Below are positions 25,377 to 34,010 of a stretch of 61,392 bases of DNA, piece by piece. The position numbers and the translations under genes are program-made. How positions within the stretch are numbered: position 1 is the first letter of the stretch; every line of letters starts with the position of its first letter. The notes under the pieces are model-generated. The model ran no database searches and was not told the origin of the DNA. It saw nothing but the letters and a program-made list of their open reading frames with translations. The DNA comes from Deinococcus sp. (GTDB lineage Bacteria; Deinococcota; Deinococci; Deinococcales; Deinococcaceae): positions 1 to 61,392 of the forward strand of contig NZ_JAGLBB010000007.1 in the NCBI RefSeq assembly GCF_018260555.1, given 5' to 3'.

Positions 25377-26702
25377 ATGAGTGCTGATGGCCTGCCGGAA
25401 ACGTTTGATGTGATCGTGCATCCTGCTGCGGCGTTGCGGGGGGAGGTGCGGGCGCAGCCGAGTAAGAATTACACGACGCGGTACCTGCTCGCAGCGGCGC
25501 TGGCGGTGGGGGAGTCGCGGGTGGTGGGCGTGGCGACCAGTGAGGATGCCGGGGCGATGCTGCGGTGCCTGGAAGCCTGGGGCGCGGGCGTGGAGTTGGA
25601 GGGCGGGGACGCCGTGATCCGGGGTTTCGGGAGCCGTCCGCGTGCGGGGGTGACGCTGAACCCGGGGAACGCGGGGGCGGTCGCGCGGTTCCTGATGGGC
25701 GTGGCAGCCCTGACGACCGGGACGGAGTTCGTGACGGACCACGCGGATTCGCTGGGCAAGCGGCCGCAGGGGGATCTGCTGGAGGCCCTGTCACGGCTCG
25801 GCGCGCGCGTGCAGAGCCGGGATGGGACGTTCCCGGTGTCCGTCTCGGGGCCGGTGCGGGGCGGCGTGGTGGAGGTCAGTGCGGGGCGCAGCAGTCAGTA
25901 CGCCAGCGCGCTGATGTTCCTGGGGCCGCTCCTGCCGGACGGACTGGAGCTACGCCTGACGGGGGAGATCAAGAGTCACGCGCCGCTGCGGCAGACGCTG
26001 GAGACCCTGGCAGCGTTCGGGGTGCAGGCGTCGGCGAGTGAGGACCTGAGCCGCATCTCGCTTCCGGGTGGGCAGGCGTTCCGGGCGGGGCGGGTGCTGG
26101 TGCCGGGGGATTACCCGGGCAGCGCGGCGATCCTGGCGGCAGCCGTCACGCGGCCCGGACAGGTGCGCCTGTCGAACCTGCGTGAGCACGACCTTCAGGG
26201 CGAGCGGGAGGCCGTGTCCGTACTGCGCGAGATGGGCGCGGACATCGAGCGGGACGGGGACGTGCTGACCGTGCGGGGCGGGCAGCCCCTGCACGGCGTA
26301 GTGCGCGACGGGGACGGCTTTACGGACGCCGTGCAGGCCCTGACGGGCGCGGCGGCCCTGGCGGGCGGCACGACCACCTGGGAGAACGTGTACACCCTGC
26401 GCCTGAAAGAATGCGACCGCATCAGCGACACGCGCCGCGAACTGGAACGCCTGGGCCTGACGGTAGAAGAAACGCAGGACAGCCTGACCGTCACGGGCAC
26501 GCCCCGCCTTGCCGGGGGCGTCACCGCCGACGGGCACGGCGATCACCGCATGATCATGCTGCTGACCATCCTGGGGCTCAGCGCGGACGCGCCAATCCGC
26601 ATCACGGGCGCGCACCACATCCGCAAGAGTTACCCTCTGTTCTTTCGACACCTGGAAGAGCTGGGCGCGCGCTTCGAGTACCCGGAAGCCACGCGCCCCT
26701 GA
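25377..26702 (+). CDS. aroA: 3-phosphoshikimate 1-carboxyvinyltransferase (EPSP synthase)
   Basis: 441 residues; forms EPSP from shikimate 3-phosphate and phosphoenolpyruvate. Substrate-binding segments are A-Q-P-S-K-N-Y-T-T-R (Lys and Arg kept, the rest divergent from the usual S-K-S-x-T-x-R), L-N-P-G-N-A-G-A-V-A-R-F-L, and S-Q-Y-A-S-A-L. Further segments are D-G-F-T-D-A-V-Q (catalytic Asp), R-L-K-E-C-D-R-I (Glu and Arg), D-G-H-G-D-H-R-M and I-R-K-S-Y-P. ATG 25377 stands 6 nt behind TAGGCT (25365-25370) with no ribosome-binding site. Aromatic synthesis links it to the trp genes 7 kb away. Confidence 0.95.
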   Translation: MSADGLPETFDVIVHPAAALRGEVRAQPSKNYTTRYLLAAALAVGESRVVGVATSEDAGAMLRCLEAWGAGVELEGGDAVIRGFGSRPRAGVTLNPGNAGAVARFLMGVAALTTGTEFVTDHADSLGKRPQGDLLEALSRLGARVQSRDGTFPVSVSGPVRGGVVEVSAGRSSQYASALMFLGPLLPDGLELRLTGEIKSHAPLRQTLETLAAFGVQASASEDLSRISLPGGQAFRAGRVLVPGDYPGSAAILAAAVTRPGQVRLSNLREHDLQGEREAVSVLREMGADIERDGDVLTVRGGQPLHGVVRDGDGFTDAVQALTGAAALAGGTTTWENVYTLRLKECDRISDTRRELERLGLTVEETQDSLTVTGTPRLAGGVTADGHGDHRMIMLLTILGLSADAPIRITGAHHIRKSYPLFFRHLEELGARFEYPEATRP

Positions 26703-26765
26703 CGGGCCAGAGAACCAGCGGGAACGGGCAGGCTTTCAGGACTATGGCGACCTCTTTCATGTGTG

Positions 26766-26853
26766 ATACGCATTCCCCTCCATACCGCGAAGGGGAGTCT
26801 GTAGGTCCTGCTCGGATTGATTCGGGACTCTACTGAATCAACCGGAATTCGTG
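26766..26853 (-). repeat. 135 bp TIR repeat, internally deleted copy (88 bp)
   Basis: Starts ATACGCATTCCCCTCCATAC and ends ACCGGAATTCGTGT. The CACTGCGCCACAGTC segment is missing and the hairpin arms GGATTGATTC / GAATCAACC are retained. Confidence 0.78.
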
Positions 26854-26855
26854 TC

Positions 26856-26990
26856 ATACGGACTTCGATTCAAAGGTTGGCAAGACTGTTTGACCCGGGC
26901 TGAGTCGGTGAGGTACGTCTCAGAGCGGGCAGGAGATAGGTGGGCGCCGGGCGTGGAAGTGGTAACCCGCCGCATTGGCTACGTGTAACC
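26856..26990 (+). repeat. Composite of repeat fragments (left-end variant plus third module)
   Basis: 26856 begins ATACGGACTTCGATTCAAAG, a left end. CAAGACTGTTTGACCCGGGC (26881-26900) recurs inverted near 10453-10470. GCCGGGCGTGGAAGTGG and TAACCCGCC (about 26945-26972) match the third repeat module. No gene is seen between 26703 and about 27040. Confidence 0.55.
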
Positions 26991-27184
26991 GAAACACAGG
27001 GCAATCCCGGTGAGGCACATTCCCTCTCCCCCCGTCCGGCGTGAAGCGGCGCTTGAGGGCGCTGGTGGGCGCGGCTCATGAGCGGCTGCTCTGCTGGGGT
27101 ATGTTCTCAATTCGCGCCCGCCGCCGTCCGCTGCCGCCCTTCCCGTCCGCGTCGCCTGCCCGCTCTGGGCTGGCCCGCTCCAGG

Positions 27185-28285
27185 ATGGGGCGCACGGCCG
27201 CAACGCTGCTGACGGGCCTGCTGGGCGTGTCGGGGACCGGCTGCGCTCAGGGTGCCCCGGTCGCCGGCCTGAACGTTCCGGACGGGTTCAGGGTCACGCT
27301 GTTCGCGGACGGATTCAAGAAACCGCGCTTCATGGTGGTGGCCAGGAACGGTGACGTGCTGATCAGCGACCAGAGTGCGGGGACGGTCACGGTCATGCCG
27401 GACCGCAACCGTGATGGGAAGGCCGACAGCAAGCAGGTGTACGCCAGCGGCCTGAACCAGCCGCACGGGCTGGCTATTCACGGCGCTTACCTGTACGTGG
27501 CGAACACGGACGGCGTGGTGCGCTACCCGTTCAGGGCCGGTGACCTGAAGGCCAGCGCCCCCCCGCAGAAGATCGTGAGCCTGCCGGGCGCGGGCGGTCA
27601 CTCGACCCGCACGGTGGAATTCGGGCCGGACGGGCGGATGTACGTGGCGGTGGGCAGCACCTGCAACGTCTGCGAGGAGGGTGACCCGAAACGCGCCGCC
27701 ATCTGGGTGTACGACGCCGACGGCCGGAACGGTCGGCCCTACGCGACCGGGCTACGCAACGCCGTGGGCATCGAGTGGTTCGGGGGTCAGCTGTTCGCCA
27801 CGAACAACGGCCGCGACATGCTCGGCGACGACCTGCCGCCCGAAGGCTTCTACCGCGTCAGGGCCGGCGGGTTCTACGGCTGGCCGTACTGTTACACCAC
27901 GCAACCCGGACGGCCGCAGGTGTGGGATAAGGACTTCGGGAAAAAGGCGGCCAGTGTCTGCGCGGCCGCCACGCCCGCCTTCGCGCTGACCACCGCGCAC
28001 TCCGCGCCGCTGGGGCTGGCGTTCTACGGCGGCAAGACCTTCCCGGCCGCGTACCGGGGGCAGATGTTCGCGGCGCTGCACGGCAGCTGGAACCGCAGTG
28101 TCAAGAGCGGGTACAAGGTCATCATGATCGACCCGGCGACCGGCAAGACCACGGACTTCGTGACGGGCTTCCTGAACGGCCAGACGGTCGTGGGCCGTCC
28201 CGTGGATCTGGTCGTCGCGGCCGACGGGGCCCTGCTGCTCAGTGACGACGGCGCCGGGCGCGTCTGGCGCATCCAGGCCCGCTGA
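27185..28285 (+). CDS. PQQ-dependent sugar (sorbosone/glucose) dehydrogenase-like lipoprotein
   Basis: 366 residues from ATG 27185. This start gives a clean lipoprotein signal (A-A-T-L-L-T-G-L-L-G-V-S-G-T-G-C with lipobox Cys). An ATG at 27101 would add 28 Arg/Pro-rich residues. The mature part is a six-bladed beta-propeller of the soluble glucose dehydrogenase type. It opens N-V-P-D-G-F-R-V-T-L-F-A and includes L-N-Q-P-H-G-L-A-I, T-V-E-F-G-P-D-G-R-M-Y-V-A-V-G-S, T-G-L-R-N-A-V-G-I and H-G-S-W-N-R. It would oxidise aldoses or sorbosone at the outer face of the membrane. No PQQ synthesis genes are in the window. Confidence 0.85.
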   Translation: MGRTAATLLTGLLGVSGTGCAQGAPVAGLNVPDGFRVTLFADGFKKPRFMVVARNGDVLISDQSAGTVTVMPDRNRDGKADSKQVYASGLNQPHGLAIHGAYLYVANTDGVVRYPFRAGDLKASAPPQKIVSLPGAGGHSTRTVEFGPDGRMYVAVGSTCNVCEEGDPKRAAIWVYDADGRNGRPYATGLRNAVGIEWFGGQLFATNNGRDMLGDDLPPEGFYRVRAGGFYGWPYCYTTQPGRPQVWDKDFGKKAASVCAAATPAFALTTAHSAPLGLAFYGGKTFPAAYRGQMFAALHGSWNRSVKSGYKVIMIDPATGKTTDFVTGFLNGQTVVGRPVDLVVAADGALLLSDDGAGRVWRIQAR

Positions 28286-28361
28286 CTCCCAGGCTCTGGC
28301 TCCCCGGTTCCTGGTGCGCGCTTGGTGTTGCTGTGCAGCTTCGTTCATGGCAGCGGCGCGC

Positions 28362-28367
28362 TAGACT
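28362..28367 (+). promoter_or_regulatory. -10 element for the SNF2 leader ORF
   Basis: TAGACT, 7 nt before GTG 28375, matches the leaderless geometry of neighbouring genes. A -35 is not clear. Confidence 0.45.
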
Positions 28368-28374
28368 CCGGGGC

Positions 28375-28467
28375 GTGTTTATGACTGGCGTTCCGTCCTC
28401 TCCGTCCCGCTCGACTGGCCGGACGCCTGCATGGCGCGCCCAAGCTGACGGCCGGGTGGGCGCGTGA
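28375..28467 (+). CDS. Small upstream ORF coupled to the SNF2 helicase gene
   Basis: GTG 28375 to TGA 28465-28467 encodes 30 residues (V-F-M-T-G-V-P-S-S-P-S-R-S..., Arg/Ser/Pro-rich). Its start has the leaderless -10 spacing, and its stop overlaps the helicase GTG start as GTGA. Since the helicase start has no Shine-Dalgarno, termination-reinitiation from this ORF would explain how it is translated. No homology recognised. It may act only as a translated leader. Confidence 0.5.
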   Translation: MFMTGVPSSPSRSTGRTPAWRAQADGRVGA

Positions 28468-31400
28468 AACTCAGCCGCCTGCCGCCGGGCTTCGCGCTCG
28501 ACACGGCCGCGCAGGGCCTCTCGCTGCGCGAGGAGAGCGTGCAGGGCGTCACGCGCCACTGGACCGACGCGGGCTGGCACGCCGAGGCGACCGTCATGGA
28601 CAGCGGGCACCCCTACCACGCCACCGTGGACCTGCTGCCCCCCCCGGACCCGCAACTGCGCGGCAGCAGCTGCACCTGCGGCCGCTACCGCTGCCGGCAC
28701 GTGGCCGCGCTGGTCCTGGCGACCGATCCGCCCGACGGTCCCCGCCCCGCCCGCCCGGAACCCGCCCCGGACGCCGCGCCCACCGAGGAGTCCCTGGACG
28801 CCCGCACGCAGCAGTGGCTGGCGTCGTTCACGGAGACCCGCGCGCCCGCCCGTGGCCGGCAGTTCGAGCTGCGGTACGTGCTGCGTTTCCTGCCGACCGG
28901 CACCAGCGTGGGCGCCTCGCGCCGCGTGGCCGTGCAGCTCACGCGCGTGCCCCTGCGCGGCGACCTTCCGGACCTGAGCAGCGCCGAGCGGTACTCGCTG
29001 CCCCGCAACCTCGCGAGCGCCCCGGCCTTCGTGCGGCGCGACACGCACCTGCTGCGCCTGCTGGACGTCGCCACCACCGCCACGCACGAACCCGGCCGCT
29101 GGCAGGACGAACTGCACGTCCTGGGTGACCATCCGGCCGCCGACCTGCTCATTGACAGCATGCTCGACTCGGGCCGCCTGTGCTGGGAACGTCCGGACGC
29201 GACGCTCACCCGCGGCCCGGACCTGCACGGGCACCTGGCCTGGATGTCCGACGTGCGCGGCGCCCAGACGCCCACCCTGCACGTCCCGGACGCGCCGGAC
29301 GCCATCATCCTGCCCACCCCGCGTCCCTGGGCCGTGCAGCGCCCCGCGCCGGAAGGCCAGCCGAACGCGGCCCACCGGAGTACGGCCCATCAGAGTGCGG
29401 GCCGGGCGCACCACCAGCAGCGCCGCAGGGCCGCCCCTGCCCCGGCCGCGCTGCTCTCGCGGGTGCAGACCGACACGCCGCCCGATCAGGTGGCCCGCTT
29501 CCTGACCGGGCCGGTGCTGCCACCTGCGCAGGCAGTGGCGCTGGCGCACGCCATCACCGCCACCGGCCTGAACCTGCCCATCCCACAGACCGTGCGCGTG
29601 CGCGAGGAACGCCTGCCGTACACCCCGCAACTGCACCTGTCCTCCCTGCCCGGCGCACGTCAAGGCGCCGCCCGCCACGCCCCTGGCACGCGCCCGGAAC
29701 CCGTCACCGTGCCCACCGCGCTGCTGCGCCACGCCTACGCCGGCATGACGGTCCCCGACACGTACGCCGAGGGGGGCGGCGGCGGCGGCGGACCCACCGT
29801 GTACCGCGAGGGCGTCCTGACCCGCGTGGCCCGCGACCCGGCCGCGGAACGCCGCGCCGAACACACCGTCGCCCTGGCCGGATTCATGCCGCTGGAAGAA
29901 GCCCTGGGAGACACCTACCACCTCACGGCCCCCGACCTCGACCGCCTCCTGACGCTGGGGGACGACGAGGACGCCTGGATGACCTTCATGCGCTCGGGCC
30001 GCGCCGAACTGGAAGCGCAGGGCGTCAACGTGCACGTCCACCCGGATTTCCCCATGAACTTCGCCGAGATCAGCGACTGGTACGGCGAGACGAACGACGC
30101 GGCCGGCGGCTGGTTCACGCTGGACCTCGGGATCGTCGTGGACGGCACCCGCATCAGCCTGATTCCGGTCCTGGCCGACCTGATCGCCCGCCAGCCGGGA
30201 CTGTTCACGCCCGAGGCCCTGGCCTCGCTCGACGACACCGAAACCCTGCACGCCTCCCTCGACGACGGCCGCCGCGTCGCCCTGCCCGCCGGCCGCATCC
30301 GCGCCATTCTGGGCGTACTGGTCGAACTGAACCTGCGCGACCTGCCACCCGGCCCCCTGCGGCTGCCCCTGCTCGACGCCGCCCGGGTCGCCCAGCTCGA
30401 AGAGGCCGTGCAGGCCCGCTGGCTGGGCGCCGAACGCCTGCTGGAACTGGGCCGCAAACTCCGTGATTTCAACGGTATCCGCGACGTCACCCCGCCCGCC
30501 AACCTGAACGCCAGCCTGCGCCCCTACCAGCGTCAGGGCCTCGCGTGGCTGCAATTCCTGCGCGAGTACAGCATGGGCGGCATCCTCGCCGACGACATGG
30601 GGCTGGGCAAGACCGTTCAAACCCTCGCGCACCTGCTGGTCGAGCAGGCGTCGGGCCGCGCCGACCGGCCCAGTCTGGTGGTCGCGCCGACCAGCGTGAT
30701 CGGGAACTGGCAGGCGGAAGCGGCGAGGTTCGCGCCGGACCTGCGCGTCCTGACCCTGCACGGCAAGGACCGCCGCGCCCTGTTCCCGCAGATTCCGCAG
30801 CATGATCTGGTGCTGACCACGTACCCGCTGCTGCCGCGCGACATTGATGAGCTGGGCGCGTTCGGGTACCACCTGGTGATTCTGGACGAGGCACAGAACA
30901 TCAAGAACGCCCGCACGGCGGCGGCCAAGGCGGCGGGCTCACTGAACGCCCGGCACCGGCTGGCGCTGACCGGCACGCCACTGGAAAATCACCTGGGCGA
31001 GCTGTGGTCGCAGTTCAACTTCCTGGCGCCGGGCCTGCTGCACGATGAGAAAACCTTCCGGGAGCTGTACCGCACGCCCATCGAGAAGCGCGGTGAGGCG
31101 GGGCGGCGCGCCGCGCTGGCCGCGCGGGTCCGGCCGTTCATCCTGCGCCGCGAGAAGCGGGACGTGGCGCGAGAACTGCCACCCAAGACCGAGATTCCGG
31201 TGCGCGTCACGCTGGACGGCGACCAGCGGGACCTGTACGAGACGGTGCGCGTGACCACCGAATCCCGCGTGCGCGAGGAACTGCGCGCCCGGGGCCTGTC
31301 GCGCAGCACCATCGCCATCCTGGACGCCCTGCTGAAACTCCGGCAGGCGGTCACGGACCCGCGCCTCGTGAAACTGGATGCGGCGCGGAGCGTGAAAGGC

Positions 31401-32087
31401 AACGCGAAATTCGAGTGGCTGAGCACCACCCTGCCGCAGATGGTCGAGGAAGGCCGCCGCGTCCTGATCTTCAGCGGGTTCGCGACGCTGCTGGGCCACC
31501 TGGAAGACTGGCTGCGTGACATCCGCATTCCGTACTCCATGATCACCGGCAGCACCCAGGACCGCCAGAGGCAGATCGAGGCCTTCCAGAGCGGCAAGAC
31601 GCACGTGTTCCTGATCACCCTGAAGGCCGGTGGGGTCGGCCTGAACCTCACGGCGGCCGACACGGTCATCCACTACGACCCGTGGTGGAATCCGGCTGCC
31701 GAGGATCAGGCGACCGACCGCGCGTACCGCATCGGGCAGGACAAACCCGTGTTCGTGTACAAACTGATCGCGGCGGGCAGCGTCGAGGAACGCATCCTGG
31801 ACCTCCAGGCGCGCAAGGCCAGTCTGGCGCGCGGCATTCTCGACGGCGGCCTGAGCGACGCCACGCAACTGACCACCGCTGACCTCGACCGCCTGTTCGC
31901 GCCACTGGAAGACGGGGCCGACAGCGACGCCGGGCCGGACGACCCTGACGAGGACGACCGCAGCGACACAGACAGCAGCGATACAGACACCACCGACACA
32001 GATAGCGGTGATACAGACACCGCCGACACAGACGGCACGGCGCGTACCGGTTCCCCGACCCGCCCGGACGTACTGGTCCGGCGGTGA
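28464..32087 (+). CDS. SNF2-family DEAD/DEAH helicase with SWIM zinc finger
   Basis: 1207 residues from GTG 28464 (GTGA overlap with the small upstream ORF). A SWIM zinc finger lies at about 70-85 (S-C-T-C-G-R-Y-R-C-R-H-V). A poly-Gly stretch is near 436. The SNF2 ATPase starts at about 675: L-R-P-Y-Q-R-Q-G-L-A-W-L, Walker A D-D-M-G-L-G-K-T (about 713), DEAQ box L-D-E-A-Q-N-I-K-N (about 805), and L-T-G-T-P-L-E-N-H. The helicase C domain has F-L-I-T-L-K-A-G-G-V-G-L-N-L and Y-D-P-W-W-N-P-A-A-E-D-Q-A-T-D-R-A-Y-R-I-G-Q. The tail is acidic, built of repeated S-D-T-D/T-D-T-D units. Bacterial SWIM-SNF2 proteins are presumed DNA translocases remodelling RNA polymerase or repair complexes. Confidence 0.93.
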   Translation: MKLSRLPPGFALDTAAQGLSLREESVQGVTRHWTDAGWHAEATVMDSGHPYHATVDLLPPPDPQLRGSSCTCGRYRCRHVAALVLATDPPDGPRPARPEPAPDAAPTEESLDARTQQWLASFTETRAPARGRQFELRYVLRFLPTGTSVGASRRVAVQLTRVPLRGDLPDLSSAERYSLPRNLASAPAFVRRDTHLLRLLDVATTATHEPGRWQDELHVLGDHPAADLLIDSMLDSGRLCWERPDATLTRGPDLHGHLAWMSDVRGAQTPTLHVPDAPDAIILPTPRPWAVQRPAPEGQPNAAHRSTAHQSAGRAHHQQRRRAAPAPAALLSRVQTDTPPDQVARFLTGPVLPPAQAVALAHAITATGLNLPIPQTVRVREERLPYTPQLHLSSLPGARQGAARHAPGTRPEPVTVPTALLRHAYAGMTVPDTYAEGGGGGGGPTVYREGVLTRVARDPAAERRAEHTVALAGFMPLEEALGDTYHLTAPDLDRLLTLGDDEDAWMTFMRSGRAELEAQGVNVHVHPDFPMNFAEISDWYGETNDAAGGWFTLDLGIVVDGTRISLIPVLADLIARQPGLFTPEALASLDDTETLHASLDDGRRVALPAGRIRAILGVLVELNLRDLPPGPLRLPLLDAARVAQLEEAVQARWLGAERLLELGRKLRDFNGIRDVTPPANLNASLRPYQRQGLAWLQFLREYSMGGILADDMGLGKTVQTLAHLLVEQASGRADRPSLVVAPTSVIGNWQAEAARFAPDLRVLTLHGKDRRALFPQIPQHDLVLTTYPLLPRDIDELGAFGYHLVILDEAQNIKNARTAAAKAAGSLNARHRLALTGTPLENHLGELWSQFNFLAPGLLHDEKTFRELYRTPIEKRGEAGRRAALAARVRPFILRREKRDVARELPPKTEIPVRVTLDGDQRDLYETVRVTTESRVREELRARGLSRSTIAILDALLKLRQAVTDPRLVKLDAARSVKGNAKFEWLSTTLPQMVEEGRRVLIFSGFATLLGHLEDWLRDIRIPYSMITGSTQDRQRQIEAFQSGKTHVFLITLKAGGVGLNLTAADTVIHYDPWWNPAAEDQATDRAYRIGQDKPVFVYKLIAAGSVEERILDLQARKASLARGILDGGLSDATQLTTADLDRLFAPLEDGADSDAGPDDPDEDDRSDTDSSDTDTTDTDSGDTDTADTDGTARTGSPTRPDVLVRR

Positions 32088-32146
32088 AAGCCCAGCCCTG
32101 CACCCACCGGCCAGGCGGGCGGTGTAGACCACGCCCCGCAGCCCGC

Positions 32147-32176
32147 TTGAGTCCCGCCCGGCCGGGGCGCTATGCT
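32147..32176 (+). promoter_or_regulatory. Promoter of the trp operon
   Basis: TTGAGT (32147-32152) as -35, 18 bp spacer, TATGCT (32171-32176) as -10, then 7 nt to the trpL ATG. Transcription would start at or very near the leader-peptide start codon. Confidence 0.55.
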
Positions 32177-32183
32177 GCGCCGC

Positions 32184-32228
32184 ATGAACGCGAACGGCAA
32201 GTGGTGGCCCGGTTTCCCCTGGGCTTGA
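32184..32228 (+). CDS. trpL: trp operon leader peptide
   Basis: ATG 32184 to TGA 32226-32228 encodes MNANGKWWPGFPWA, with adjacent Trp codons 7-8 and a third at 13. It lies 160 bp before trpE and directly before a strong hairpin. Bases 32218-32224 (CCTGGGC, inside the last codons) are exactly complementary to GCCCAGG at 32256-32262 in the left arm of that hairpin. A ribosome stalled at Trp7-8 would leave CCTGGGC free to form an antiterminator. A ribosome at the stop codon would cover it and allow termination. The start has leaderless -10 spacing. The composition and position make this a confident attenuation leader. Confidence 0.85.
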   Translation: MNANGKWWPGFPWA

Positions 32229-32250
32229 CACGTCTGCTGTTCCCGCATGG

Positions 32251-32285
32251 AACGCGCCCAGGTGGATCACTCCACCGGGCGCGTT
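32251..32285 (+). terminator. trp attenuator hairpin
   Basis: AACGCGCCC-A-GGTGGA (32251-32266) pairs with TCCACC-GGGCGCGTT (32271-32285), a 15 bp stem with one bulged A and a TCAC loop. It is followed by a T-containing but not uniform tract (CTCTGT). Its left arm overlaps the antiterminator-pairing bases 32256-32262. Downstream, 32296-32340 holds CACCTCACC-type direct repeats before the trpE ribosome-binding site. Confidence 0.72.
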
Positions 32286-32388
32286 CTCTGTACGGCTCAC
32301 CTCACCTCACCCGGCCACCTCACCTCACCCGGCCACCCTGCCTTACCCGGAGACCCTGCCTCTCACCCCGGCGGCACCCAGGAGCGTC

Positions 32389-33819
32389 ATGACGAACCCG
32401 ACCCCCCCCACCCTGCCTGCCCTGGCCGTCGCCGCGCAGGAACTCAACGCCGACCTCGACACGCCCGTCACCGCGTACCTGAAAGCCGCGCAGGGCGAAC
32501 CCGTCGCCTTTCTGCTCGAAAGCGTCGAGGCGGGCGAGACCCTCGGCCGGTACTCGTTCATCGGCGTGGGTGAACAGGGGCGCTTCGAGGCGCGCGGCAC
32601 GCACGTGACGAGCAGCGGCACCTTCGGCACGCACGGCGGCCCCGTGCCCGACCCACTGGCGCACCTGTACGCCGCCGTCACCCGCCCCGCACCCGTTCCC
32701 GCTGGGCTGCCCGCCCTGATCGGCGGGGCCGTCGGGTACGCCGCGTACGACCTGATCCGCGCGTACGAAACCCTGCCGGACGGTAACCCCGACGAACTCG
32801 GCGTGCCCGATGCGTGTTTCATCGCGCCGCGCGGCATGGTCATCTTCGACCACCTCAAGCACCGCCTGATCGCCGTCGCGACCGCCGCGCGGCAGGCCGA
32901 CGCCGACGCCGAGGTCGCCGCGCTCGTGGCGCGTCTGCGCGGCCCGCTGCCTGGCGTGCCCGGCCAGCACCCCACTCAGGCGCCCGCCTTTACCAGTAAT
33001 TTCACGCCGGACACCTACCGCGACGCCGTGAACCGCGCCCTGGAGTACATCCGCGCCGGCGACATCTTTCAGGTCGTGCCCAGCCAGCGCTTCAGCGCGC
33101 CCCTGGGCGACCTGCACCCCTTCGCGCTGTACCGCGCGCTGCGCCGCGTGAACCCCAGCCCGTACCTCGGATACCTGCAACTCGGGCCAGTCACGCTGGT
33201 CGCCAGCAGCCCCGAGAGCCTGCTGGCCAGCGACGGCCACGCGGTGACTACCCGGCCCATCGCCGGCACCCGCACGCGCGGCGCCACCCCCGAACACGAC
33301 AACGCCCAGGCCGCCGAACTCCTGGCCGACGAGAAGGAACGCGCCGAGCACCTGATGCTCGTGGACCTGGGCCGCAACGACCTCGGCCGGGTCAGCCGGT
33401 ACGGCAGCGTCCGGGTGCACGACGCCTTTACCATCGAACGTTACAGCCACGTCATGCACATCGTCTCCAGCGTCACCGGCACCCTCCGGGACGACCAGAC
33501 GCCCCTGCACGCGCTGGCCAGCGTGCAACCCATGGGCACCGTCAGCGGCGCTCCCAAGATCCGCGCCATGGAAATCATCGACGAACTCGAACCCACCCGG
33601 CGCGGCCCCTACGGCGGCAGTTTCGGTTACATCGCCCTTGACGGCAGCATGGACATGGCCCTCACGCTGCGCACCATGGTCATCACGGGCGGCCAGGTTC
33701 ATATTCAGGCCGGAGCGGGCGTCGTTGCCGACAGCGACCCCGCCAGCGAGGAACTCGAAACCCGCAACAAGGCCGCCGCCCTCATGCGCGCCGTCGAACT
33801 CGCCGCAGGAGGGCTGTGA
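32389..33819 (+). CDS. trpE: Anthranilate synthase component I
   Basis: 476 residues from ATG 32389 (CAGGAGCGTC upstream). Converts chorismate and ammonia or glutamine to anthranilate with TrpG. N-terminal feedback region: F-L-L-E-S-V-E-A-G-E-T-L-G-R-Y-S-F-I-G (the L-L-E-S Trp-binding motif). Catalytic core: G-D-I-F-Q-V-V-P-S-Q-R-F, S-P-E-S-L-L, P-I-A-G-T-R-T-R-G, D-E-K-E-R-A-E-H-L-M-L-V-D-L-G-R-N-D, G-T-V-S-G-A-P-K, and the C-terminal G-A-G-V-V-A-D-S. First structural gene behind the trpL attenuator. Confidence 0.97.
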   Translation: MTNPTPPTLPALAVAAQELNADLDTPVTAYLKAAQGEPVAFLLESVEAGETLGRYSFIGVGEQGRFEARGTHVTSSGTFGTHGGPVPDPLAHLYAAVTRPAPVPAGLPALIGGAVGYAAYDLIRAYETLPDGNPDELGVPDACFIAPRGMVIFDHLKHRLIAVATAARQADADAEVAALVARLRGPLPGVPGQHPTQAPAFTSNFTPDTYRDAVNRALEYIRAGDIFQVVPSQRFSAPLGDLHPFALYRALRRVNPSPYLGYLQLGPVTLVASSPESLLASDGHAVTTRPIAGTRTRGATPEHDNAQAAELLADEKERAEHLMLVDLGRNDLGRVSRYGSVRVHDAFTIERYSHVMHIVSSVTGTLRDDQTPLHALASVQPMGTVSGAPKIRAMEIIDELEPTRRGPYGGSFGYIALDGSMDMALTLRTMVITGGQVHIQAGAGVVADSDPASEELETRNKAAALMRAVELAAGGL

Positions 33820-33922
33820 GTGCGCCGTGGTGGGTAGAGGGGCAGCCGTGAGCGGCAGCTCACCACCCGCGCCCCCACCGTTCAGGCGCTCACCGTCCCT
33901 ACCTCACTGTCCCGCCCCGCCA

Positions 33923-33964
33923 GTTCTCCAGTAACCGTTCTCCAGTAACCGTTCTCCAGTGACG
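33923..33964 (+). repeat. 14 bp tandem repeat between trpE and trpG
   Basis: Three units of GTTCTCCAGTAACC (the last as GTTCTCCAGTGACG). The 190 bp trpE-trpG gap has no other recognisable feature apart from the GAAAGGA ribosome-binding site of trpG. Confidence 0.8.
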
Positions 33965-34010
33965 CCACCTACCAGGACACCCGTTTCGCGTGCATGAAAG
34001 GACAATCACG

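Noticed and set aside
27041..27184. Longer N-terminus for the sugar dehydrogenase from a start at 27041 or 27101
   Set aside because: The added residues are Arg/Pro-rich and would place the lipoprotein signal in the interior of the protein. ATG 27185 gives a normal signal peptide.
28239..30872. Very long antisense open frame (877 codons) opposite the SNF2 helicase gene
   Set aside because: High GC content leaves few stop codons in antisense frames. The predicted protein is Gly/Arg/Gln-rich with no domain, while the sense strand encodes a clear helicase.
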